This document shows, in pieces, positions 1-11,571 of a stretch of DNA of 64,000 nucleotides; the stretch's first letter is position 1; each line of letters starts with the position of its first letter. A program made the translations under genes and the position numbers. The DNA comes from Lytechinus variegatus (Eukaryota > Echinodermata > Echinoidea > Temnopleuroida > Toxopneustidae). Below the pieces are notes generated by a model that made no database searches, was not told where the DNA came from, and saw only the letters and a program-made list of their open reading frames with translations. Where the stretch lies: positions 1,866,001-1,930,000 of the forward strand of contig NC_054757.1 in assembly GCF_018143015.1 (NCBI RefSeq), given 5' to 3'.

Positions 1-249
1 TATAATATTTAGAATATAATTTTTATCATTGTTGTTATTATTTTTATTATTATGGCTCACCCTTTCGTTTAAAGTAATTATCTGTGTAGATGTAACCAGG
101 GTCCAACAAATATCAGCATCTTCTCGGCTGACTACTTCGAAACAAGAAGTCTATGACAAAAATGATGAGATGATAATGGTCATAGTACAGTAGGTACAGT
201 AGTTATATAGTACAGTATCAAAGGATGTAGGACCGATGATTGAGATCGA

Positions 250-648
250 CAAGGGCAAGTCTACCTGATAAATAAGTTGATTTGAATAAAAAGAGGAAAA
301 TCTAACAAGCATAACACCGAAAATTTCATCAAAATGGAAAGTTATAAATAAGAAAGTTGTGACATTCATTCATTCGTTAATAAATCATTCGTAGCAATTA
401 TATGCATATCGTGGTCGGTATGCGAATGAGGGAACTGATGACATCACCCACTCACTATTTCGTTGGTATTTGAAATACGGAATATTTTTATATTCTCCCC
501 CACTGACATGTAAATCAAAGTTCTTACCTGAATATGTGGAATCGCAATTGCTTTAACATTTTGTGGTTCATTCAATAGGGTCTTTGTTGTCAAATGAAAT
601 ATTGTTTAATTCAACCAATAAAAACAAAAGAAATAGTGAGTGAGTGGT
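250..648. mobile_element. Truncated copy of the 'aaaggacaagtc' foldback element (family A)
   Basis: This stretch matches the left arm and centre of the 608-612 bp elements at 24965 and 48183. It has the same order of landmarks: 'agttgatttgaataaaaagag', 'aacaagcataac', 'tttcatcaaaat', 'gatgacatcac', 'cactcactatttc', and finally 'aaaagaaatagtgagtgag'. The right arm is missing and the left terminus is degraded ('aagggcaagtctacc'), so this is an old, non-autonomous DNA-element remnant. The short open frames in it are the translated repeat, not a gene. Confidence 0.75.
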
Positions 649-650
649 AT

Positions 651-1682
651 AATATAGGGGTTCTAAATATGGATTCAGTCTTTTGCAGTGACTTGTTAAT
701 ATATATGCGTGTGATAAAATCAAAGGCATTTTGTTGATTGAAGCCATTTCTTTTCATTTTAATTTCTTTAAGATCTGTATTTTTATATATGATTTATTTT
801 TTATTATCATTTTTCTTATTGTATGCCTAACATACTTTAATGGAACGATGGTACTTGTTCTTTTTTTTACAATTGGCTGTAAAATTTCTTATATTAATTA
901 AAATACATTTGGATGCCCTTTAGTGATTCCCAAGCAAACGAAACAATTTATTGGGAGCTTTATTTTGAATTATCAAAACCCATTGCTTATGTTTTAACTA
1001 AATGATGTTTTTAAATGGTACAAATCGAATTCAACGTTAGTCTCATCTCTCATAAAACGAAATGGGGAAAATAACAGGAACTCACCCTAGTTATTTCTCC
1101 TGATTCTTGTAGAGCCTTGGCTGCATTCTTGCACGATTCACATTGATCTTTGGTAGAAACTGTTCAAGTTTACAAGGTTAATTACAGAAAAGTTGATTTT
1201 TGGTCTGTAGCTAGAGTTAGACAGAGCGGAAATTCGGACGATGTCTTCTTTCTTAAAGTCACTCTGTAGCAAGAGTTAGACAGGGCGGAAATTCGGACGA
1301 TGTCCTTTTTTATAAAAAAGTGCTAATACAGAATTAAATGAATGATTATAAAAGGAGCTAAAAGGTTTGTATAATTTTGATCAAGTGAAATATGCGATTC
1401 AATGAGGGGAAATTTCCCAAAGAACGAAAGTAATCAACATGATCAACGTGAATTAAAGAGATTATTTGTTTCCATGGTTTTGTTGCAAATACGTTTCATC
1501 AGCGTCTCTTATGCAGACTTGTCTAGAAAACCTACAAGACGTCACGTCAACTAAAGGCTTGTCTCCGAACCGAGAAAACGTCTAATCTTACCAATATCTG
1601 CTATAGACAAACTGTGTTTTGTCCAGAGTATGTAAATGTTGTCAAGAATATATAAACTGTCGGATTAACTTCTCCTGGACTA
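651..1682. other. Intergenic, with one 59-bp tandem duplication
   Basis: No gene was seen. Positions 1207-1253 and 1266-1312 are two near-identical copies of a segment containing 'gagttagacag' and 'ggaaattcggacgatgtc', with a period of 59. The rest is AT-rich unique-looking sequence. Confidence 0.6.
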
Positions 1683-1825
1683 GTATACTGTAGAGACCGT
1701 GATGGCAAAGACCCCTAGGACAGATACCTACATGCGTCGGGTTTTAGTATCTGGGAATCGAAATCAAGTCCCTCAGGTTGAAACACGGGAATCCTGACCA
1801 CTAGACCCAGACGCCCCCATCAAGT
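1683..1825 (-). repeat. tRNA-derived SINE fragment
   Basis: Read on the minus strand from about 1825, the sequence opens 'gggggcgtctgggtctagtgg' (RNA polymerase III A box). About 40 bases later it has a B box of the form 'gatttcgattcccag'. This is the same head type as the SINEs at 20660 and 35646 ('ggcgtcgtggtctagtgg'). The body after the B box is short and diverged, so the copy is truncated or old. It is not a functional tRNA because the anticodon and acceptor stems do not form. Confidence 0.6.
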
Positions 1826-4278
1826 CTTCGACATCCCAATAATTGCTGTTTCTGTATTAAAATTGAGAAGCTCTTCCATTGACGTCACCAGAACTTGTTT
1901 AAGACTCCTCAAATTCGTCTCACCATCGTGTCCATTACTTTTCTAGCAACCGATCATTCTCCCCCATTAACCCGTTGGTGTTAAATTGACTTGAAATTCA
2001 ATTTTCTTAAATTTACTGTTATGTTGCTCTGTCTGACATATATCTCTTCAGCCTTCGAGAACAAAATTTGTTTAAAAAGTATTAAAACAAAATTAATAGG
2101 TATAAACCCATGGACCAGCAGGCATATAAAAATTACGTGATTTTAGAACCGTTTTAAAATCACGCAATTTTCACTTTTTGGGTTATCCCTAGTCACATAT
2201 TTAGTGTTCACATACCTGACAAACGGCCCATTACCGATTACCATGACCAACGTACGCAGGATTATACTAATCATTAATGGTCTGGTTTGGGTAATTTTGT
2301 CTTGAATAAGATCACGGATACGCAAAATTTTGGCAAAGTGATATTTGAATTTTGTTTTGCATATAAAAATATGAAAAGGATATCAAATTTTCATTAACTT
2401 TTTTGTAAGTTAAAGTATTATTGTTCGGTCTCTTTGCATCCCACTATGCCTCGTTACACACCATTTTGTAGGTATAACATGCTAGGTAATAAAAGATGGG
2501 AACTGTCATCTTTCAATCGCTACGCTCTCTCGCATGCAAATGATTGAAGAGGTTTTCTATTGCAAGCCATGTACAGAAGCTATCATGGTGTGATTCCACC
2601 TGAAACCTTCCTCTCCTTATAATTTTGCCACTCTTTATCAGAACGTGTATAAATCGCAACGGAACTAATTTCTTCCATATCTGTTCAATAAGTGACTACC
2701 AAAATACTCTCAAAAAACATGAAACGAGACCAAGAGCTTCGGAAATTGGTTTAATTGAATAGAAATGAATTTCATATTCGTTCCATTCATCGTATAACAT
2801 ATAAAGTAGTATGCATGTATATAATTGATTTGAAATTGACGCTACCCAGATCTGTCTTTTTTTCAATACTGATTTACTGCTGCTGCTGCTGTTCGCTCTT
2901 GTGCATTAATATAATTTATTCGATATTTTCGAATTGCTACATCATGGTCACATAGATTAACATTCTGTCAAAAGCACGTACCAAAAACAATATAATTTGA
3001 TAATGGTACAAATAAGATACGATAACAAAGCAAAAATCCTACCTGTTTCAAAAAGAGCTATAATTGAAAACACACCAAGGATTAAAAATGATTTATCCAT
3101 GACTTCAAGCTGTTTTCACTGCTTTTTGAATTATACAGGCTCTAACTGGGACACTGGATCAAAACAGGAAAATAATTGTCTTTTATCCAGTTTACCTTTG
3201 GATATCCGTTTAAACTTTGAACAGGGGAGGGTTTCATGGAAACATTTGTCAGTGATTTTTACTGGCTAATTTTCTCTCCGCCAATCAGATGCAACTATTT
3301 GCAGTAGCGTCAGTGAAAACCGCTGCACTGGTTGTTTATTTTCATGACAGTTGATGGCAGTTTTGTAACCCTAGTGGAGAGTCGTTATCACACTCTTTAT
3401 TTCTTTGAGACTCAGAATAATTATGTTGAACTCAGGGAAAGTAATACATACATTCTTAAATATAAACTTATTGTGGATCGTCAATGTTCATTCTGATTAC
3501 ACAGACAAAATTAATTGGGGTCAGAAAGACCAAAACGTTATGACCATGCAGATTATTATTTTATTTTTATTATTATTGTTATTATTATTATAATTATTAT
3601 TATTATTATTTTTTTTTTTTTGGGGGGGGGGTCGAGTCACTCTTTTCATAGCCTACAATGTTTCTAACATACCTAACTAACTTGAGCTCTCACATGTGTG
3701 CATAGCTGCAGGATGTTGCCCCCGCCCTCCCCGAAGATAAATTGTAGGTAAGCTTAGGTAAGCAGATTTCAATTGTAGATCTATAAATGGTTATTGACAC
3801 AGAAAAGTATGTCTTACAAATATATATTATGAAACTTGCTTATTCACTCAAGTGTATTTTGACACTAAGTAGTTAGCTGCTCCCATGGTTACATAAAACT
3901 TTTGCTGGATGGCGAAATAGAAACAAAAAACGCTTTATAAAAAAATGCTAGATGAAAAAAGAAACAAAGCGTGCAAGCAGAAAGTCACCTGTCCATCCTT
4001 CCACACACCGTACAACACCCTCACACCCCTTTACACACCCTCCGCACCCCTTCCCACATAACACATCACCTCTCTCACACACACCTTTCCTTACTTTATA
4101 ACACACACACACATCTCCCATACACCCTCCCACACACACGCTTTCTAAACACTTCATAAACTACTTCATTTACATTTCCCCTTTATATCTCATTGGTTTT
4201 CGTATTTCGCTGATCAATTACAATGGACAGCAGTTTTATCGTTTTACCCAACTAAAAATAACTTGCCTGACTTGGAAG
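1826..4278. other. Intergenic, simple repeats only
   Basis: No convincing gene. About 3553-3632 is a TTA/ATT microsatellite that ends in a T run followed by a G run. 4010-4140 is rich in 'cacacc' and gives shadow open frames on both strands. 2880-2895 is a short 'tgc' run. The remaining sequence shows nothing recognisable. Confidence 0.55.
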
Positions 4279-5851
4279 CTGTTTCGGTTACACTTCGTAA
4301 TTCCGAAGATTCGTAATTCCAAAACACGCAAATTGCATATACCTCGATGTTCGTTAATCCGAAAACTTAAAAGGGTTCGTTAATCCGAACATTTGTGGCG
4401 TTATTCCGAAGTAGTCCAGTAGACGGTCTCATAGGCCATGTACAAGACCTGGAAAAGTTGTTAAGTACAAGGTTTTTTTGTTGATTCGTGTTCTAGATGG
4501 GCATTGAAGTAAATTCAGCTTGGTTGCCACCTTGGCAACCTTGAGCAATTTTTTTAATTAGCCTAATTAGCATAATCATCTAATTAGCATATGCACGATA
4601 TGTAATATACTAGTTCTCTTAAACCAGAAAGACTAAAAACATAAGCAATATAATTTTTCTAAGAGGTCCTGTGACATTGAATCCATGCATAATAATATTT
4701 TTAATATCTAAGATATGCAATTTTCGCAATCAGCCTAATTAGCATAATTAGCTAATTAGCATAAGTGTAATACACTGTATATATGTATTTGTGGATGTCT
4801 ATCCAGAAAATTTCCAATACGTAAATAATACAACCCTTTTATGGTTTTCTATAGCGAGGAATTCATTTATGACATTATTTTTCCATTTTAACCAATTTAA
4901 TCGCTGCAATTAGCATAATTAGCATATTGCACTAATTAACATATATGTGTGTAATAAAATGCATATTTCTTTGTCATTTCATATCGAGAATGTCCAAAAA
5001 AATGAATAATACAGCTGCAGCTATCTTATGGTTTTTTATGGCGAGGAATTCATTTATGACATTATTTTTCCATTTCAACCAATGCAGTTGCTGTAATTAG
5101 CATAATCAACCTAATGCACTAATTAACATATACACATAGATTTATTTGTCAAAATACTACAACAGCCTGAAAGCATAAATAATACAGCTATCCTATGGTA
5201 TTATTCTATGAGGAATTCTTTTGTGAAATTATTTTTCCGGTTTAAAAAATGTTATTTATAATTAGCGTAATTAGCGTAATTAGCATAATGCGTTAATTAA
5301 CCTATGAGCAATATTTTACATATGAATATACATTCCTTTGTCATTTTTTATCAAGAATGCCAGAAAACAGGAATAGTACAGCTCTCCGATGATTTCCTAT
5401 GACTAGGAATTCACTTATGACATTATTTTTACCTTTTACCAATGTAATTTGCGTAATTAGCATAATACACTAATTAACATATATATATTCCTTTTTCATT
5501 TTATATTGAGAAAGCCTGAAAACAAACAATTACAGCTATCCAATTGTTTTCTTTGATGAAGAATTCTTTTGTGACATTATTGTCCCCGTTTCACAAATGT
5601 TATTGTGTAATTAGTGCAATCAGTATACTGCGCTAATTAACATAATAAACAATATAATTACAATATATATATTTATATTCCTTTGTCATTTTATAATAAA
5701 AAAATGTCAAAAATATGAATAATACAGCTATTTCATAGTTTTCTATGACGAGGAATTCATTTATGATATCGTATTTCACTTTAAACAATGTTAATGGTGT
5801 AATTAGCTTTATTGGCATAATGAGCTAATCAAAGTGGAACGCCTCTGGCTT

Positions 5852-6686
5852 TCTCGCCTGCATTAAGCGATTTTATATAGCAGCAGTTTTGACTATGAAA
5901 ACAGGTATTGCATAAAATATTCACGTAAGAACAATTCATATGACGCCCATTGATCCAAAATGGTCTTAGACCATCATCAAATTACCTAACATGTGTGCAA
6001 AACAATCCTTCATCCTTGATTACCCACATGTTTGTTTCATGAACTAGATCCATAAACTTTCTAAGATATGATGCCAAGTTAAAAAATACCCCTAACATGG
6101 CCAAAGTTCATTGACCTTACCTTTGATCTTGGTCTGACATGCGCACAGGATATACAGGGATAGGCCTACATGGTTGCATTTACATGTGTATGTCCAAGTT
6201 CTATTTACATGTGGATCCATTAACTTTTAAAGTTATGACAATTCCACAAATACCCCAACTTGGCCAAAGTTTATTGACGCAAAGTGACCTTTGACCTAGA
6301 TCATGTGACCTGAAACTCAAACAGAATATTCAGGATTACTTGATTACCCTTATGTTTAAGTTTCGTGAACTAGGTCCATAAACTTTTTATGTTAAGACGA
6401 CATTTCAAAAACTTATCCTTGGTTAAAATTTCGATATGTATTCCCCCAAGAGTTAATTGGCCGTAAATGGCCATTGACCTTAGTCATGCGACCTGAAACT
6501 AAGGCAAGATGTAAGTAATGCTTGATTACTTTATGTCCCAGTTTCATGAACTATCTTCATATTCTTTCTAAGTTATAATGACATTGACGTTGCTTGATGT
6601 ATATGATATCAATGTTGACGACGCTGCCATCGCCGCCACTGTCGGAAAAGCGGCACCTATAGTTTCCCTCTGCTATGCAGGCGAGA
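5852..6686. mobile_element. Element with 'tctcgcctgcat' ends and internal 'gacctttgacc' repeats, inside the foldback centre
   Basis: It is bounded by the 12-bp inverted repeat tctcgcctgcat (5852-5863) / atgcaggcgaga (6675-6686). Inside are about three diverged tandem units of 170-190 bp carrying 'ttgacctt', 'catgtgacctgaaact', 'tcatgaac', 'tccataaactttctaag' and 'caaatacccc'. The 3' end carries 'gtcggaaaagcggc'. I recall the same motif set as an abundant dispersed element in marine invertebrates. It is non-coding and non-autonomous. It lies exactly between the two inverted arrays, so it is either a later insertion or the spacer of the foldback element. Confidence 0.6.
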
Positions 6687-6790
6687 CAATAACTTCAGTG
6701 ACAACGAAATATATGTATTGCACCTGTATTTTAATTACCACTAACCATAGGACAGCTGTATTTTTCATGTTTTCAGGCACACTTGATATA

Positions 6791-7070
6791 AACTAACATA
6801 GAAAAAAAATGAAAATCCATAATTTATTGTTCGAAATAGACATGAAATGAAAATTTGGTTTGCCCAATTGATCGTGGGCCCGGCAGCCGCTGAGCAGGGC
6901 CAGATCGACGAGGCTCTATCCCTTTAATCGTTGAACGTCAAACAGGGTAGCAGTAACTCCCATCTTTTAACGTCTTTGGTCTGACGCGGCCGGGGTTTGA
7001 ACCCCTGACCTCCCGGTTGTGAGACGGACGCTCTACCAACTGAGCCAACACACTGGTCATAGGAATATAT
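6791..7070 (-). mobile_element. Full-length tRNA-derived SINE with a 10-bp target duplication
   Basis: On the minus strand the head reads 'gttggctcagttggtagagc', then 'gtccgtctcacaaccgg' and the B box 'aggggttcaaacccc'. This closely resembles a tRNA gene with a CAC (Val) anticodon region. It continues into a body containing 'cctcgtcgatctggccc' and an AT-rich 3' tail. The exact 10-bp repeat acttgatata at 6781-6790 and 7071-7080 flanks it, which is the expected mark of LINE-driven insertion. It landed in the right arm of the foldback element, so it is younger than that arm. A related copy is at 32779-32925. Confidence 0.85.
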
Positions 7071-8835
7071 ACTTGATATATTGCACATAGATATTAATTA
7101 GTGCATTGTGCCAGTAATTCTTAATGGTTAAAATGGAAAATTACTGTCATGAATGAATTCATCAACATAGAAAACATTAGAAGAGCTGTATTATATGTTT
7201 TCAGGCCGATGTAGACAGTACTTTGACACAAAAAATTATTTATTGTAAATATATATTAATTAGTGCATTATGTATATTAAGCTAATTATAATAACAATAA
7301 CATTGTTTAAAGGAAAAGATAATGTCACAAAAGAATTCCTCATCGAAAACTATAGGATAGCTGTATTATTCATGTTATCGGGAATTCTCACTCAGTATAA
7401 AATGACAAAGGAATATATATATTGCACATTATGTTAATTAGCGCATTATACTAATTATACTAATTACGACAATTACATTGGTATAAATGGGAAAAAATAA
7501 CGTCAGAAATTAATTCCTCGTCGTAGAAAACCATGTGATAGATGTATTATTCATGTATTCGGGCATTTTTTTTATATAAAATGACAAATGAATATATGTA
7601 TTGCACATATATGTTAATTAGCGCATTATGCTAATTATACTAATTACGACAATTACATTGGCAAAAGGGGGAAAAAATAATGTCAGAAATTAATTCCTCA
7701 TCATAGAAAACCATGGGATAGCTGTTTTATTTATGTATTTGGCTTTTTCGATAAAATGACAAAGGAATGTACATAGGCCTATTGCACATACACTGTATGT
7801 GGTAATTAGCGCATTGTGCTAATTATGCTAATTACGACAATTACATTGGTAAGAAGGGAAAAATAATGTCATGAATGAATTCCTCGCCATAGAAAACAAG
7901 CATAGGGTAGATTATTAATCATGTTTTCATACATTCTCGATATGAAATGACAAAGAAATATATATCTTTATATGTATTACACATATACATGTGTATGTGT
8001 TAATTAGTGCATTATGCTAATTAATTTAATTACAGCAATGACTTTGGTTAAAATTGAAAAATAATGTCATAAATGAATTCCTCGCTATAGAAAACCCCCA
8101 AAAAGATGCATTATCTACATATTGGGCATTTTTCGGATAGACATCCACAAATACGTATATATTACACTTATGCTAATTAGCTCATTATGCTAATTAAGCT
8201 GATTACGATAATTGCATGACTTAGATATTTAAATTATTGCTATAAATCGATTCCTCGTCACAGGACCTCTTAGTAAAACGACATTATTTATGTTTTTTAA
8301 TCCTTCTGGTTTAAGAGAAGTAGCATATTACATATCGTAATATGCTAATTAGATGATTATGCTAATTAGGCTAATTAAATAAAATGCTCAAGGTTGCCAA
8401 GGTGGCAACCAAGCTGAATTTACTTCAATACCCATCTAGAATGCAAATCAACAAAAAAACCTTGTACTTAACAACTTTTCCAGGTATGAAAAATATCTAC
8501 TGGACTAAAGGTTCGCTATTCCGAAGGTTCGATAATCCGAAAACGAAATAAGGTTCGATGTTCCGAAGGTTCGTTAATCCCAAAACGAAATAAGGTTCGA
8601 TGTTCCGAAGGTTCGTTAATCCAAAAACGAAATAAGGTTCGTTGTTCCGAAGGTTCGTTAATCCGAAAACGAAATAAGGTTCGCTGTTCCGAAGGTTCGT
8701 TAGTCCGAAAACGAAATAAGGTTAGTTAATCATTTAGTTTTCGGACTAATGAACCTTCGGAATTACGAACCTCACTTCGTTTTCGGACTAACGAACCTTC
8801 GGAATTACGAACCTCATTTCGTTTTCGGACTAACG

Positions 8836-9036
8836 CCATGGCGTAATTTCCTTCAGCAAGAAACTGATCCACAATGTGCTGCACTCAACCCAGGTGAGGT
8901 AAATGGGTACCGGTAGGAAGTAATTCCTTAAGAAGCTGTGTGCGCTATGAACGCCTAGCTTAGCCGGGTAATATAGGAGCGCCTTGAGCACCTAACAAGG
9001 TGGATATGTGCGCAATATAAATATCCTATATTATTA
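8836..9036 (+). mobile_element. 5'-truncated SINE inserted in the 'ttcg' element
   Basis: This is the 3' part of the SINE family at 20660: 'ccttcagcaagaaac', 'tccacaatgtgctgcactc', 'aacccaggtgaggtaaatgg', then 'gagcgcc' and an 'atattattat' tail. The tRNA-like head is missing. The flank taacg occurs at 8831-8835 and 9037-9041. Without the insert the host sequence would read 'ggactaacgaaccttcgg', which is its normal repeat unit, so the boundaries are secure. Confidence 0.8.
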
Positions 9037-9270
9037 TAACGAACCTTCGAAATTACGAACCTTCGGAATAACGAAGTTTCGAAAATTACGAATGTATGCG
9101 GCTGTTTCTTATGTTGGACCATTCACAGGTGGGCGTGAGGTGAGTGGGTGGTGATGATTATGTGTGTGTGTGTGTGTGAAGAGATGTGTTTTGTGTGCGT
9201 AGATGGGGATGTGGGCAGGGTTGGGTGTGCACAAATACTTTTTTCACACTTTAATTCATTCTTGACCCAG

Positions 9271-9516
9271 CAAATTGGCGCAACTGAGATTTTACGATCT
9301 TCTGGAGATAGTCTCGTAGTCAGTCATGCATTTAAGAATCCATATGAAAATGATAATAAACAATGTGTAGGAAGGATAACTATACCACGACATATCAATA
9401 AACCAATTATTATTATAATGTTCAACTTCAGACAAGACAACTTCAAACTAATGGGACTTTTTCTGACTGACTCTATATTGCGGTCCTCTGTGACGAATTA
9501 TGTGCTGGTGTCATAA
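9271..9516 (+). other. Possible orphan CUB-like exon (weak)
   Basis: After a pyrimidine-rich stretch ending 'cttgacccag' there is an 81-codon open frame. It reads NPYENDNKQCVGRITIP followed by a hydrophobic run IIIIMFNF. This recalls the middle of a CUB domain (NPYPNN.xC.W.I..P followed by a hydrophobic strand). The later cysteine pair and the usual acidic motif are absent, no partner exon was found, and the frame ends in a stop at 9514-9516. It may be a decayed exon or a chance resemblance. Expression is not shown. Confidence 0.2.
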
Positions 9517-10760
9517 TTTGGATCATTGAATATTGAATACAAAGCCTATACTAGGGAAGGGGTCGTCTCGCACCCCCCCCCCCCTAGTCTGTAGCCACAG
9601 ACCCTCATTGGAACAAGTGTGCCTCCACGCAAAGACTAGCACATACAAAATTGCTGTTCCAATACTTTGCGAGAGAGCCTTCAGTACAATGAGTAGGCTG
9701 CACTTTCAGACCCTTATTTCGAGTGAAGGGTTTGCCCAGCAGACTACCCGCCCCAGCAAAGACGAACGCTCTCAATCAATCGGTGCGCCTAATACCGGAT
9801 TGTCAATTTTAGCTATGATATTCTGTTGGTATATTAAATAATTTTTAAACTTCAACCAACCTCCGTGATTATATGGGGCGAGCTATCTGATGAAAGATTT
9901 CGGTATTGTCGGTTGGTATATTCTGTACGATTATATGGGGGTCAAATTGAGATCCAGCTCTGTTGGTACACATTTTTTTGCCATACTAATACAAGCAAAG
10001 TGGAAAGTAAATATTTTAGTGTTTGTTCAGCTTCTACATAATTTTGTAAGTCATTTGATGATTGCATGACACAGATGATGAGAACAGTGGTTTCCAATTT
10101 ATTTTAGACAGAAGTCCTCAATCTCGTTCACAATTATATGTCTTCAAGATTAACAAAGGAATCTAATATGATAGTTTACATAACATGCATAATGGAATAA
10201 ATTATACTTAAATATATATTATCATAACGTGACTAAATCAAGTAATTTGGTAAACTGAATATGCGATGGCTGCAGCGAGAACAATAAAGAGATTGACATA
10301 TCATATGTAGGCCCCATGCTTCAGGATATTGTGGAAATGAAGATCTCGATTCCATAACCCATGAAAAGGGTTATATCCACTTTCGACAAAAATTACTTTT
10401 TGAATATAAATGACGTGAAAATCAAAGGCTCAACATTACATCTTGAAACATTTGTAGGAAGGTTGGCAAAAATTGATTTAAATTTTAGTTTTATCCCAGG
10501 ATGAGCTAAATCCAAAATAGTTTTATTCCAAAAGAAGTTTAATTCATTATGATTATTCACGTTTGGTTAATTTTATCGCTGACTAAAGTTATGCATAAAG
10601 TTATAGAACGGCCAATGGACAAATTCAAAGTCCTCCTTTCTTACGATGATCGTAATAACGTCTTGGGTTCTTCAGAGAGGGCTCTTATATCGTTCTTTAA
10701 AAACGATGATTTGTACGGCGCTCAGACGGACGACTCTTGATTTTTAATCAAAAGGGATTG
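9517..10760. other. Intergenic, nothing firmly recognised
   Basis: A C run lies at 9580-9591. A segment with two 'gattatatgggg' repeats lies at about 9865-9950. No gene or complete element was identified. Confidence 0.5.
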
Positions 10761-10762
10761 TA

Positions 10763-11571
10763 CAGTGCGTCCCACAAAAAGCAAAACCGAGATTTATCGA
10801 GGATTTATCATTACTTAATCACAAATACAATAGACAAGTGACCTACCATTGTAAGGCTTAGAATCTCCCCTTTAATCTGAAATTACTATGATTATTTCTC
10901 ATTCAGGCATGAGTGAGCAAAAGCAATTTAAAGAGGGGATACCAAAAGTCATTTGGCGGGCTGTATAGTGGGTTTCAAAAAGAAAACCACAGAAAGTATA
11001 ATATCTGCTCTTTAATTTGATGCCTCAATTACAGAAAATGGTCAAGAAATAACAAAGTTCTGGTTATTTGAACTAAGGCTTGAATTCCAATAATTTCATA
11101 AAATGAAGAGGTTTTACAGGCTTGCGTTCAAACTCACTCGACACTCCGTTTTGTTGACGATCAGCCATGCACTAAGTCTTAACCATGCGATAGCTTTTGT
11201 GGGAAACCGGTGAAAACACGTTTATTTAATGAAATTATGGAAATACAAGCATTGTTTCGAGGGAACATAACTTTTTTACATCTTGACCATTTTTTTTATT
11301 AAGGCATCAAATAAAAGAGCAGATATTGAACTTTTAGGCATGTGATTTTCTTTTTGAAATTCAGATACCCCCCGCCAAATTAGTTTTTGGTATCCTTTCT
11401 TTAAATTGTTTTGCTCACTCATGCGTGAATAAGGAATAATATAGGTAATATCAGATGAAAGAAGAGATTCTAAGCTTTACAATGGTAGGTCATTTGTCTA
11501 TTGTATTTGTGATTAAGTTTTGATAAATCATCGCTTTAATATCTCGGTTACCTTTTTTCTGGGACGCACTT
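10763..11571. mobile_element. 809-bp foldback DNA element with TA flanks (mariner-type)
   Basis: The left end 'cagtgcgtcccacaaaaag' with 'accgagat' is mirrored at the right as 'atctcggttacc', 'ttttttctgggacgcact'. The arms stay complementary for about 350 bp. Examples are 'caatagacaagtgacctacc' against 'ggtaggtcatttgtctattg', and 'aaagagcagatatt' against 'aatatctgctcttt'. The centre is near 11150. Both sides are flanked by TA, and a CAGT-type end with a TA duplication is usual for Tc1/mariner non-autonomous elements. No transposase frame was found. Confidence 0.8.

Larger units (their letters stand above)
4413..8507. mobile_element. 4.1-kb foldback element: inverted arrays of an AT-rich repeat of about 180 bp
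   Basis: The ends are the perfect 12-bp inverted repeat tagtccagtaga / tctactggacta. Just inside them the arms continue to match: 'cctggaaaagttgttaag', 'gtacaaggtttttttgttgat', 'gaagtaaattcagcttgg' and 'ttgccaccttggcaacc' recur in reverse complement at 8385-8485. Each arm is then a tandem array of about seven to eight units of roughly 180 bp. Units contain 'gcataattag', 'aattaacatata', 'tcctttgtcatttta', 'aatacagctatcc', 'gaggaattcatttatgaca' and 'ttattttt'. The left array occupies about 4550-5835 and the right array about 6700-8380 in opposite orientation. The flank is aag on both sides (4410-4412 and 8508-8510). The related uninterrupted site near 21286-21292 reads 'ccgaaggttcg', which is what a 3-bp aag duplication predicts. 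There is no coding capacity. Confidence 0.85.
4285..9101. mobile_element. Composite DNA element made of 'ttcgttaatccgaa' repeats, interrupted by later insertions
   Basis: The outer element runs from 'ggttacacttcgtaattcc' (4286) to 'cgaatgtatgcg' (9100). It is flanked by an exact 8-bp direct repeat, gctgtttc, at 4278-4285 and 9101-9108, which I read as the target-site duplication. The ends are imperfect inverted repeats. Between them are 4286-4412 and 8508-9100, made of degenerate tandem and inverted copies of 'ggttcgttaatccgaaaacg', with a period near 42 bp at 8508-8740. A short sister copy lies at 21171-21579 with the same ends and its own 8-bp duplication. An 8-bp duplication fits hAT-like or a few other cut-and-paste families, but the superfamily is not proven. 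No transposase was seen. The copy carries at least two later insertions, at 4413-8507 and 8836-9036. Confidence 0.8.

Noticed and set aside
7000-7062. Functional tRNA-Val gene on the minus strand
   Set aside because: The A and B boxes are good, but the acceptor stem does not close and a SINE body with an exact target duplication follows.
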